From assembly GCA_023055425.1 (NCBI GenBank), contig JALGPY010000007.1, forward strand, positions 20,346,001 to 20,410,000: DNA of 64,000 nucleotides. Direction: 5' to 3'. Below, in pieces: positions 1 to 10,748 of this stretch. The position numbers were made by a program, and so were the translations under genes. Below the pieces are notes generated by a model, which did no database searches, was not told where the DNA came from, and saw only the letters and a list, made by a program, of their open reading frames with translations. Source of the DNA: Linanthus parryae. Lineage: Eukaryota; Streptophyta; Magnoliopsida; Ericales; Polemoniaceae. How positions within the stretch are numbered: the first letter of the stretch is position 1; every line of letters starts with the position of its first letter.

Positions 1-2096
1 CATGACTCAACTATGCAACAATATCAAAATGCAATATATACAATGCAAATAACAAAATAACATTTTTTTCTTTTCTTTTGCGAGATTAGGAAATCTCAAT
101 TAGCTCAAACCGGTTCTCACGGAGTGATGATCAATCTAGGAAAAAGGCGTGAATTGCAACTAAACTCGACAACGAGAATTTCCCCTAGTTAGTATAGAGA
201 GCCTAGCGTTACAATGTAAAGGAATACCTACCTCTTCGCATGTGTCGACAAAAATAAGAGGCTACGCTAGGCTAAGCCACATTCAAGGTCCGAGCTCCTA
301 TTCCGCTAACGGTTTAGAATGTTGAGGCTTAGGGACAAAAGGATAATTATGTAGTAACAAGTCCTAAGCGTCACATTCTCACATTAAACCCCACATTCTC
401 ACACAACCTCGCCACGATGATAGAAACCGCAACCCGAAACTCACCGTCTCCGGCCCTCGATCCCCTCAAACCCCGGTACAATAACGATCTCCGTGGCCAC
501 CATGGCGATACGGCACGAAATGCAAACCGTCGTCAACGAACTAGCAACTTTCCACCACTCAATTTCCAATAAGCTCAAATTTATTCATCTATTCAATCTC
601 TCCTTTTTTCTCTTTTTTTTTTCTTTTTCTTTGTATATATTGTTTTTTTCTCTCATTGTAACAAAATGCCGTAAAATTATCCGAGTGGTCTTCCAAGAAT
701 CAAGCAAAGCAAATATGTTAAGGGGAGTAAATAGACGATCCAATGAGTCTATATCACAAGTAAAATTCATCTCCCCCTAACTCAATGAAGTACACGGTGT
801 CACCAAACAAATCCGCCAAATAGTCAAAGCGCATGTGTAGGGATGGATTCGTCAGAAACTCAATCTCGATGTCTGTAGTCAAAAGTCGACATCCCCACAC
901 TAGAATGTAAACATGCCTCCTCTCAAGTAATCAAATGTATGTAAGTCTCGTGCCTAATCCAACCGATCCTCCTACACCGTGATGATGAAAAGAAACGATA
1001 CCTAGCACGATCCACCAATTAAGATCAACCACCCCGTTGCTGTGCGATTAGACGTCACGCACTCACGACTCTCCACAACTGTGTCCATGGTATAGTGACA
1101 TGGAACAACGCCACACCGAAGTGCGCAAGCCTACTCACTCACCCTCGCATCCCCTTGAAGATATGTAATAATACACAAGCGATCATGTAGAACTCACAAG
1201 TATATGCAGTACAGCTCTCCCTCATCGAACCCCCTCAACTACGACTCCCTCGTGACGCACTAAAATGGTGATTCTAAACGATTTATGATGAAGGCCAAGA
1301 ATTGTCACCCTAGATCAAGAGGTTATGAATAAAACCAAGGTTCAAATTGGGCTTTCTAGTTGTTCTACAAGGTGAGATCTATCAAGCAATGAGTGCTCTA
1401 ATACGCATCCTCGCAAAGTTGTTCTGTGTTCCACTACGAGGCGGGCTGACGACTACCTAAGACGTACACATGAACGTTCGGCTTGTTTAGCTCACACCTA
1501 GCTCAACTCTTGTAAAAAAACGACACACGCCTTATATTTGCAAATCAAGTAAGTGTAATAAAATAGGTAGACACTCCCGTAAAGGAATTCTCTCTATACG
1601 TACTAGGGGGAACTCAATTTGTCCTTCTCGGTCACAAGTCACGCCCTACGACTAAAATTCTCACACTCCTCGATTTTACCAAATTTTAAGCTTCTTTTGA
1701 TTGCCCTTTCTCAAATTTTCTTATTATTTGTTTTCTAAATTTTTATTTTTTTATTTTTACTTTATTTATTCTAACTCTACATGCAAGGTCAGACGCGAAA
1801 GAAGACTCGAAAATGACTCTGTTTGGGTAGGTAGACTCAATAAAATAAACGTGCAAGAATCAACCACTAACACATATATATGACTAACACACATTTTACG
1901 ACACTAAAACTACACACGAAACGGACCACGAAGACGACACAATACGCCCTAACAATCTATATGTGACAGGTTAATGCAGACACGGACCGGCTAGTTAAGA
2001 TTAAAAATCCCCCCACACTAGAATGCTTCGTTGTCCTCAACGAATTAAAAGATCAATCAACAGGATTCGGCAATTCTAATGCGAGGGGCGGTGGAT
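1..2096 (-). other. Non-coding 3' internal region of the Athila element
   Basis: No ORF in this stretch looks protein-coding. It is T/C-rich in places (595-660 and 1695-1765) and is neither LTR nor pol. The phrase ccccacactagaatg occurs twice (near 896 and near 2011), so there is some internal repetition. The purine runs read on the minus strand near 773 and 2010 could be polypurine-tract candidates, but no LTR start follows them, so I do not assign them. Assignment to the element rests on continuity with the extra ORF at 2097-3533. Confidence 0.55.
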
Positions 2097-3533
2097 CTAC
2101 TCAGGGCCATCATTACCCTCTTCCTCATCACTACTATAGGCATCTGAAGCATACTCATACAATCCAAGCTGAGGGTGAAGCTCAAGATTGTATTTAGCGT
2201 TCATCTGGGCAAACCACTGGTTCTGCCTAGTCTGCTCTGCCCCTATCTTCCTTAAACTGCTACGCACATGCAAAAAATGCCTATCTTCCTTATCCATCAC
2301 ATGCCCAATAGCATTCAAAGTATCTGCCCTCAACAATGTAATGGCGTGCTCAGTATCAGAAACGGGCTTCGGCTGTCTCAGTCCACTCTCCTCTCCTAAG
2401 GGGTCTCTCTCAACTGCTCGATTACTAAGTCTACTCTTGCTACCCTTCTTCTTACCGCCTTTTGATGGCATGCTCCCAGTCATCTTGACTGCAAAAGGGT
2501 CCGGGATGCTTGCATAGAACCGCCTAGCGGGCATCCGCCGATCGCGGTCAGAAGTTGGCAGCTTCAACCCTGCTTTGAGAGCCAGATGCATGAGCAAATA
2601 ACTATACCCCCACGCTATTCGGTTCCCCTTTCACATCAACCTTGCTCGAAAATTTCTGTGAATCCGATCGGGAATATCTAACCTCCAACCCTTGTACAGA
2701 CAATAGGCCAAGACACATGTTTCTAAGTCAACGAAACGGGTCGAGGTAATTCTCAAAACCCATGTCTCTACCCACTCAATCAATCATCGTGCGGGCCGAA
2801 GGAGAAACTTGCTATCAATTTGCCAATGCCTTTTATTTCCCCTTTTAACCCACGCGGCTCTCGGCACACCCTTGAAGCAAAACTCTTCTAATTCATCCTC
2901 TATTTTCTCTCTCTTCAAAGTCTCTCGAAACTTACAAGATTCGATGGGCGGCCACTCAAGGGCCTCGGCTATAGTCTCTGGTGTGAAGACTACAAACACT
3001 TTCCTAGCAAAAATCACCCTCTCATCCCTTATCTCGCTATATCGACAACTACAATTAGAAAAACGGGCATTAACGGTCATCTCATGAGCAAGGGCCGAGC
3101 ACGAATCACCATTAATTGATTTTTCCATGCCTTCAAAGTTCTCTCTCACGGCTACATCTTTCAACTCTTTAAGAACAAAACCGCAAAGTGGTGGAGCAAC
3201 TTTTTCAGCTTGAAAAACTTTTTCAGGGTTTGGCTTATACTTAAGGATCTCATTCGTAAGAAAGTTAATATGGGCATGATAACACATAAACCTCAGGCTG
3301 CAAACATTAGTGGGGGTCACTTTCGCAAGGTCTGTAATATCCTTAATTTGATGTCCTCTACTCCCCTTAGTGTCAGGGATAACCGGCAATGGATCATTCA
3401 GCCACTGATAAGGTGGAGATCTAGGACACACAAACTCAGTCACGACATCAGTTTATGCTTCCCCAACTACTTTCTGTTTCTTTTTACTACCAGATTCAGG
3501 TGCCTTACTCCTCTTACCCGTAGATGAATTCAT
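2097..3533 (-). pseudogene. Athila extra ORF (putative plant transposon protein domain), broken by stops
   Basis: One minus-strand frame runs from an ATG at 3533 to a stop at 2097 (about 478 codons). It is broken by a TAA near codon 26 and by further stops between 2784 and 2598; the two long open pieces (219 and 166 residues) are in the same frame. The N-terminus is rich in K/R/S (KRSK followed by SKKKQK), like a nuclear localisation signal. The middle resembles the domain annotated in plants as putative plant transposon protein, found downstream of pol in Athila-type elements. The C-terminus ends in an acidic SSDEEEGND tail. I see no signal peptide or membrane span, so the env-like label often given to this position is not supported here. 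Function unknown. Confidence 0.6.
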
Positions 3534-5087
3534 TGCACAAGAAAGTAGCAATTCAAATTTAGAGAAAAGGAGTGTGTAGTGAATCAAAACAAGAAAGCAA
3601 TTTAGCAGATAAGTCCTAGGACACTAGTCAATCGCCCCCCAAACGCCGCAACTAAGCGAAAACAATAACAAATTTAGGCTTTTACTCAATGTGCCTAGAC
3701 TCGACAAAATTAACCAGCGAAAGAGAGGGATTAGCGATACCTGAAGCCCTGGAGTTCCGTTCAAACGGGGCTTAATCGAAAAAATCAGTCAAGAAGGACC
3801 GTACGGTGGACTGATTTTTCGATACTTTTCGCGATGTGAGATTTTTATCTCAGTAGCTTCTCCTCGCTGTCCCCGTCACAACCCCGCAAACGGTTTGCGC
3901 GAATTCCAACCGGTTGAGAACGAATTGACAAATTCGCCTTGAGAAAACCTTAGCTTTTAGGCTGCTTCCCCCACACTATTCTTCGCCAACAAAATTGAAA
4001 GCGAGATGTCGCCGGCGCTGATCAGAGGAGCGGAACCCACCAAAACTCGCCGAATTCTGGCAATTTTTCCGATCAGTCGAAGTTCTTGAAGGTCTGGCGT
4101 CGATCGTCCGAGTTTCTGTGTGGTGCGTATTCTCCAAGAAAAACACAGCAACTGGTTCGTCGGCGCTGATTAGGCGATTAGAACCACCTAATCCCGGCGA
4201 GTTTTCCTATTGGAAGTGATTGTGAGAGTCGTCGACGGTGCTGCTCTGTTCGTGAGGGCTCTCTGTGGGTCTTCCTGTTCTTTAGTTCATCGTTCTCTTC
4301 TTCTCTTTTTTCGTCTTTTTATTCGGCTCACTTAATATCCTGGAAGACCTATTTGCCCCTAATTATTGAACTTCGGTGTGGGAAGAACATTAGCTGATCC
4401 TGCGATCAGCAAAACAGCCCACACAATCAACTAATTTGATCGTGCACTTACAATGTGTGGGATGATTTTTCTTCATCAATATTTTTTCTAAGTATCAGCG
4501 TCTCTTTTTTTTTCGCTATGTTCTATATTTTTTCTCTTTTCTCTTCTTCTTTCTCTTCTACTTTACACCTCCGGACTCCGAGGTGTGCGTGTAATGTACC
4601 ATCGGAAAGCTTGTTCCGCGTACGTTTTTATTTCACACAAGTGACTCCAAAATTTCCGGAGGAAAAACTCACAAATTCCGTACTTTCAATCTCTTTGCTT
4701 GTATTGTGATTTCGCGGTTCAACGCAATCCTCTTTGCACGCATCAAGAAGGGGAGTCCCGGGTGCGTTTCAACCTGTATTCCTATAGAGACTCATTTCAG
4801 ATGTCAGATTCTCACTCTATCACCCCTCGGATAAGAAAACTGTATTGAAAAACGCACACAATAGTATTTAAAAACATACTCTCTACACTAAAGCATAAAA
4901 GTACGTTGGGTTGCCTCCCAACAAGCGCTTGTAATTTATAGTAGACGGCCCGAACCAATTACCTCACAAGGGATCAGAACACGGGAATTGAGCTAAGGCG
5001 CTCAATTGCCCCAATGAAATTCCCGTCCACGTACGGCTTGGCTCTCTATCCGTTCACCTTGAACCGATTACCGTTCTCAGCTTCCAC
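3534..5087 (-). other. Non-coding spacer between integrase and the extra ORF
   Basis: There is no supported ORF. The stretch contains pyrimidine-rich runs (4460-4560) and a short phrase, gttgggttgcctcccaac (near 4907), that I recall as common in Athila internal regions. It separates the integrase C-terminus from the downstream ORF and may have held the leader or splice acceptor of a subgenomic transcript; that is inference. Confidence 0.45.
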
Positions 5088-6291
5088 TTAAAGTGACTCC
5101 CATGGATATACCTCTGTAATCGTGAAAGGACCGCTCCACCTCGATTTCAACTTGCCAGGAAACAGTTTCAGACGTGCGTTAAAAATCAGCACCTTTTGTC
5201 CTACCTTGAAGTCTCGCGGTAAAATGTGCTTATCGTACCATTGCTTGGTCCTCTCTTTGTAGATTCTTGCACTCTCATAAGCCATCAATCGAAATTATTC
5301 AAGTTCAAGTAATGCCTGCTTCCTTTTCTCACCTGAGAGCTTTGCATCTAAGTTTATCTTTTTCAGCGCCCAAAACGCCTTATGCTCAAGCTCAACCGGG
5401 AGGTGGCATGACTTCCCAAACACAAGCTGATAGGGATACATGCCCAAGGGGGTCTTGTATGCAGTCCGATAAGCCCATAGACTGCCGTCCAAATGCAGGG
5501 ACCAGTCTTTGCGTCCCGGATTGACTGTCTTCTCTAAAATCCCCTTGATTTCTCGGTTTGACACTTCAGCTTGCCCATTTGATTGCGGATGGTAGGCAAG
5601 TGATATCTTGTGCGTCTTCACCCCATATTTGCTCAAAACATTGGCGAAGACCCTGCTCACAAAGTGTGTTCCCTCATCACTAATAATGTCCCTGGGCGTC
5701 CCAAACCGCGTGAATATGTTCTTGCGCACGAACTTCTCAGCAGTAGCGCCATCGTTCTTTGGACATGCCACAGCCTCCACCCACTTGGTCACATAATCAG
5801 CCGCCAACAAGATATAAAGATTACCAAGTGAAGAGGGGAATGTCCCCATGAAATCAATGCCCCATACATCAAATGGCTCTACCTCCAACACAAAATTATG
5901 AGGCATCTCATTCCGGTTGGAAATATTGCCAGTTCTCTGACACCGGTCACACTGCTGCACAAACAAATGAACATCTTTATGCAATGTAGGCCAATAAAAT
6001 CCACTCTGAAGTACCTTGGTCACTGTTCGCGACTTGTCAAAATGACCCCCACAGTTCAACTCATGGCAGTGTCTGAGAATCTCCAATGTGTTTGGTGGCG
6101 CTACACATCTCCCCAATACATTATCTGCTCCCAACTTGAACATATAGGGATCATCCCAGAAATATTTTCGTGCATCTGCAAAGAACTTCTTTCTCTGATG
6201 CGAGGACATGTCTTTGGGAACAATGTTGAGCGCCTTGAAGTTTGCCAAATCAGCAAACCAAGGCACAGCTGCGACCACTACCATAAGTTGT
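5088..6291 (-). pseudogene. Athila integrase (pol C-terminal part)
   Basis: The integrase inserts element cDNA into host DNA. A zinc-binding H-H-C-C module ([10 protein letters not shown], then CDRCQ) is followed by a catalytic core with D in GIDFMGTF, D in SDEGTHF and E in [10 protein letters not shown], so the DDE triad is present. The C-terminal part ([29 protein letters not shown]) is the usual Gypsy integrase tail. A single in-frame TAA near 5289 splits the tail from the core. The N-terminal side enters the 109 bp tandem duplication, which shifts the frame relative to RNase H. Without those two defects the domain would be near full length. Confidence 0.88.
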
Positions 6292-6400
6292 CAACTTCTT
6301 TCTCTGATGCGAGGACATGTCTTTGGGAACAATGTTGAGCGCCTTGAAGTTTGCCAAATCAGCAAACCAAGGCACAGCTGCGACCACTACCATAAGTTGT
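6183..6400. repeat. 109 bp direct tandem duplication inside Athila pol
   Basis: The segment starting aacttctttctctgatgcg is repeated at an offset of exactly 109 bp (tctctgatg at 6192 and again at 6301) and runs through ccataagttgt in both copies. I see no mismatch between the two copies apart from the junction. Because 109 is not a multiple of three it shifts the pol frame, which explains why residues around [16 protein letters not shown] are encoded twice in different frames. Confidence 0.95.
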
Positions 6401-8118
6401 TCATCTGGAAACTCCTCTCTGATAGGCACCTCCTCATGCTTCTCAATATCTAACCTGGATAAGTGATCCGCCACAACATTCTCCACCACTTTCTTGTCCT
6501 TGATATCTATATCAAATTCTTGCATCAAAGTACCCACCGGATCAATCTTGTCTTTGCATCCTTCTTGGTGAGAAGATACTTGAGGGTGGCATGGTCGGTA
6601 AAAATAGTCACCTGAGAACCTACAAGATACGACCGAAACTTGTCCAATGCAAAAATAATAGCTAACATTTCTCTCTCAGTAGTAGCATAGTTTACCTGTG
6701 CATTGTTCAAGGTCCGGCTAGCATAATAGATGACATGATCTACCTTGTCTTTTCGCTGTCCCAGAACTGCTCCTACCGCATAATCAGTAGCATCACACAT
6801 GAGCTCAAACGGTAAAGTCCAGTCTGGGGTGGTGATGATGGGGGCGCTAATCAACTTCTCCTTGAGCAAATTAAAAGCTGACTTGCACTCTGCATTGAAA
6901 TCAAATACCGCATCCTTCTCTAACAAACCAAACAAAGGCTTCGTGAACTTCGAGAAGTCTTTAATGAAGCGCCGATAGAACCCTGCATGTCCCAAGAAAC
7001 TCCTTACCCCTTTGACAGAAGTAGGGTATGGAAGCTTCTCAATCACCTCAATCTTGGCTCTATCCACCTCTAAATCTTTTCTGGATATCTTGTGCCCCAA
7101 AAATATGCCCTCAGTCACCATGAAGTGACACTTCTCCCAGTTGAGCACTAGGTTAGTGTCAATACATCTATCAAGAACCCGGGCCAGCTGATGCAAACAG
7201 TCATCAAAACCATCACCATAATGCGAAAAGTCATCCATGAATACCTCAAACTTCTGCTCCATCATGTCTCTGAAGATCGACATCATGCACCTCTGAAAAG
7301 TAGCAGGTGCATTGCATAACCCGAAGGGCATGCGTCGAAAAGCAAAAGTCCCGCAGGGACATGTAAATGTTGTCTTCTTCTGATTCGATGGCTCAATGGC
7401 GATCTGGTTGTACCCGGAGTACCCATCCAAAAAGCAATAATGAGAATGATGCGCCAACCTATCAACCATCTGATCAACAAATGGAAGGGGGAAGTGATCC
7501 TTCAATGTTGTATCATTGAGTTTGTGGTAATCCATGCAGACTCTCCACCCAGTAAAAGTACGGGTAGTAATTTGATCACCTTTCTCCCCTTCCACCACAG
7601 TAATACCACCCTTCTTAGGGACACACTGCACCGGGGTAGTCCATGTGCTGTCGGAAATCGGGTAAAAGATGCCCGCCTCCAACCATTTAAGGACCTCTTT
7701 CTTGACCACCTTCTGAATATGAGGGTTGAGGCGGCGCTAAAATTGAACTACTGGCTTATTGTCCTCCATGAGCCGGATTGTGCTGGCAAACTATGGGGCT
7801 GATCCCCTTGATATCCGCTATGGTCCATCCCATAGCTGCTTTCCTTTCCTGCAACACTTTCAATAATTGCTCCTCCTGTTTTCTGTCCAAACAAGAAGAC
7901 ACGATCACAAGCAAAGTATCATTAGATCCAAGATATAAATATTTTAAATGTGCATGTAAAGGTTTTAACTCTAAAATATGAGCAATATCAAGAGAAGGAA
8001 TAAGAGTCTTCCTGCTTCCCTCATCAAAGAGGGGTAGGGGCTGGCGCCAGTGAGTCTCCATAACTTGCTCTTTTTCGTTAGAATCAAGTAGAGCAAGTTC
8101 TTCATATAGCCGCTCCAA
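6401..8118 (-). pseudogene. Athila reverse transcriptase and RNase H
   Basis: This part copies element RNA into DNA. Open pieces are 7756-8118 (connector ending GWTIADIKGISP), 6525-7709 (RT through RNase H) and 6401-6537 (RNase H end with VADHLSRL). RT motifs seen are [44 protein letters not shown] and the active site EVFMDDFS. RNase H motifs seen are [25 protein letters not shown] and [12 protein letters not shown]. The three pieces are in different frames, so there are frameshifts near 7740 and near 6530 in addition to the duplication. FMDD rather than YVDD is common in this lineage. Confidence 0.9.
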
Positions 8119-9157
8119 TAATATATCTTCCTCTCATCCGGTGTATATACCTCCACACAAAATACTGCTCACTCACAGCATACGCGGGAAAATTCATTGC
8201 TTCAAAGACGTTGAAAGCCACCTTCTCATCATTGATCCTCATAGTTATCTCGCCGTTAGCCACATCAATGATTGTCCTCCCTGTAGCCAAGAACGGGCGG
8301 CCCAAGATAAGGGGGACATCATCGTCGGCCTCCATGTCTAGGATCACAAAATCAGCGGGGAAGATGAGTCCCTCGACTCTCACAAGCACGTCCTCCAAAA
8401 CACCCCTTGGGCGTTTGATGGTGCGATCAGCCATCTGCAAGCACATCCGAGTGGGTTTTGGATCTCCCACACCAAGCTGCTCAAAAACTGAAGTGGGCAT
8501 CAAGTTGATGCTTGTGCCAAGAACACACAATGCCCTACCATGAAAGGCATCTCCCAATGTCACAGGAATGATGAAACCACCTGGATCTTTCATCTTCTTT
8601 GGTAGCGCTTTTTGAACAACGGCGCTACACTCTTCATTCAGAGTCACAGTCTCAAAAACATCCATGCGCCTCCTATTGGAAAGGAGGTCCTTCAGAAATT
8701 TAGCATACTTGGGCATTTGTGATATGGCCTCTGCAAAGGGAATATTGATATGTAGCTTCTTGAAGATATCCACAAACTTCTTGAAGTGCTTTGCATCCTC
8801 TTGGATCTTCAACCTCTGCGGGTATGGCACACGCATTTTATACTCCTTAGGCTTTTGCTTCTCTTCCGACTTCCTACTCGTTTCCTTTGATTGGGGAATC
8901 ACGGTAGGCACGAGAATTGCTTCATCCAACGCCTTTTTGGTTTCCTTAGTTGCCTCTGCTCGCACGTGGCTAGGATATGGGGGATCCTCAGTAGTTATGC
9001 CACTGCGAGTCGTAATCGCGTTCAGCTGCTCATGAGGCATGATGGTGTTAGCTGGAAGTATGCCCGGTGGAAGTTTGACATTCTGATTGGCAATCTGCCC
9101 AATCTGCGTCTCGTGGCTCTTCATTGTATCTTGCATTGATACAATCGTGCTCTCCAT
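8102..9157 (-). pseudogene. Athila gag C-terminus and aspartic protease
   Basis: The open frame of 351 codons begins in the linker after the gag core (residues 1-130, basic, with KETKKALDEA) and continues into a retropepsin-like fold. GGFIIPVTLG is followed by the position of the catalytic motif and then by ILGRPFLATGRTIID, typical of the flap and C-terminal half. At the catalytic position the sequence reads LCVLGTSINLMP; related elements normally have D where V stands, so the catalytic aspartate appears lost. This comparison is from memory of the family, not from an alignment. The frame differs from the gag pieces on its right. Confidence 0.8.
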
Positions 9158-9295
9158 CCTGTCTTGATTAGCTAGTAACTTTCTTAATAAAGCATTTGTC
9201 TCTTGTTCTTCTTTTTGTGGAGCCTGCTATTGTGGAACCTGTCTTTTTGCTTGGTATGGAACATTTGGCCTCTGAACGGGTGCATATAATCCAGA

Positions 9296-9382
9296 CATGG
9301 TCCAATACATATCACTGCACTCTGCCCACATAGCTAAAATTGGGGTGATTGCGATTATTGGGATGATATGTATTGGACCATG
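9296..9382. repeat. Perfect 19 bp inverted repeat in Athila gag
   Basis: catggtccaatacatatca at 9296-9314 is the exact reverse complement of 9364-9382, with a 49 bp loop between. The right arm lies in sequence coding for a typical gag peptide (QPWSNTYHPNN on the minus strand); the left arm reads as unrelated residues and lies where the open frame breaks, so it is probably the copied arm. Confidence 0.9.
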
Positions 9383-10609
9383 GCTGTTGTCTCATAAAAT
9401 TTACCTCTTCAGCACTACCATCGTATCCCTGGCTCTCATCTGCTAGTAACTCACCCATGGGCTTCACTTGTGATGGAGGTTGCATGCCGTGAAATGCTGA
9501 GGTCATGGATTCCAGCTTTTGTTCCATAGATTCAATCTTGTTAACTAAGGTTGCATCTCCCAGTTTGGAGTACCTACAAGTTTCAGCTCGTGTAGTCTCC
9601 CTCTTGAATATGTTGTTCAGCAGATCTTGTGCTGTGCCCCAAGCTCCATAAATTTACCTCCAGCTTGCATATCTAACTGGTCAGCCGTCTCCTTGTCTAA
9701 TGCAGTGTAGAAATAATGGAAGAGCTTGTGCCATGGCTCCCCATGATTTGGACATCTACAGAGAATTTGGCTGAACTTCCTCCAAGCATCTCCCAGTGAG
9801 CTGCCTTCTTCCTGATTGAAAATTGCAATCTCAGCCATCTGCTGAGCGACTCGGGATGGTGGCAAACACTTCCTCAGAAACTCATGACAACAATCCGCCC
9901 ATGTCACTATGCTCCCAGCTGGCAGCTCCATAAGCCACTTCTTGGCTTTTCCAGATAAGGAGAAGGGAAACAGTAATAGCTTAACTGTTTCATCTGGAAC
10001 TCGTTGGTCGTGCAGGGTTGATGTGATTTGCTCAAATACCAGCATATGGTGATTGGGATCATCTCCTGGAGCTCCGTTGAATGCGCACTCATCACGAACC
10101 ATATTGATCATATGTTGCCGCAACTCGAAGTGTTGGGCATTGATCTGCGGACTGACAATGTTAGGCTGATAACATGCTAGAGTAGTCCTGAAATAATCCA
10201 CCATAGGGCGTTCTTCAATCTCGGCATTGTTAACCGGTGCCTCGGCGTTCTGCCTGTTGTTTCCCCCATTATTTCCATTATTGTTCCCACCGATGTTCGC
10301 CACTTGTGCCGCCACACCAGGACGTGGTTGTGGATTTTGGGGGGCCAAGCGATCCATTTGTGCCTGCATCTCAGCCATTTGAGCCCTCAGCTGCTCAGTT
10401 TCTCATGCTCTATTGGCTGCATCCTCTACAGTTGCTGCTCTAGCTGCCTCCGCATCCTGCATACCTTTGCGGATCCTCTCAAACTCAGCTCTAGTTTGGT
10501 CATCCATAGCAAATGAGCTTGTCTTCCTCTTATCTCTACGTTGTGCGCGTAACAAAGTTTCCGGGTCCTCAAAAGTTGGGTGCAAAGGCTCGTCTCGAGA
10601 ACGAGACAT
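9312..10609 (-). pseudogene. Athila gag (capsid precursor)
   Basis: The start is the ATG at 10609 (MSRSRDEPLHP). An in-frame TGA near 10400 breaks the first 68 codons from the main gag core (9617-10378), which holds the retrotransposon gag domain: PMVDYFRT, HFELRQHMINMV, LFPFSLSGKAKKWLMELP, WADCCHEFLRKCLPPSR and FNQEEGSSLGDAWRKF. A frameshift near 9610 separates this from the C-terminal coiled segment (9312-9527, KIESMEQKLESM). An asparagine/glycine-rich tract lies near residues 105-120. It would form the particle shell. The order gag then protease in a separate frame is partly decay, because one polyprotein is expected. Confidence 0.88.
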
Positions 10610-10724
10610 GCATCGTGAAATTCAACCAAAAAACACAGATTACACACAGAAAGTAGGTGAGTAATAGATATAAACAATAAAATAAAATCCCTATGGCTAG
10701 GAATTATAACTAATTTAGCCGAAG

Positions 10725-10742
10725 TCCCCGGCAACGGCGCCA
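10725..10742 (-). promoter_or_regulatory. Primer binding site (tRNA-Asp type)
   Basis: Read on the minus strand this is TGGCGCCGTTGCCGGGGA, which I recognise as the primer site complementary to the 3' end of plant tRNA-Asp, as used by Athila elements. It lies six bases inside the 5' LTR boundary. Confidence 0.85.
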
Positions 10743-10748
10743 AAAACT

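Noticed and set aside
493..780. 95-codon ORF
   Set aside because: Phe/Leu-rich translation of a T-rich run in the non-coding end of the Athila element, with an overlapping frame on the other strand.
2097..3533. Envelope gene
   Set aside because: No signal peptide or membrane segment; lysine-rich start and acidic end instead.
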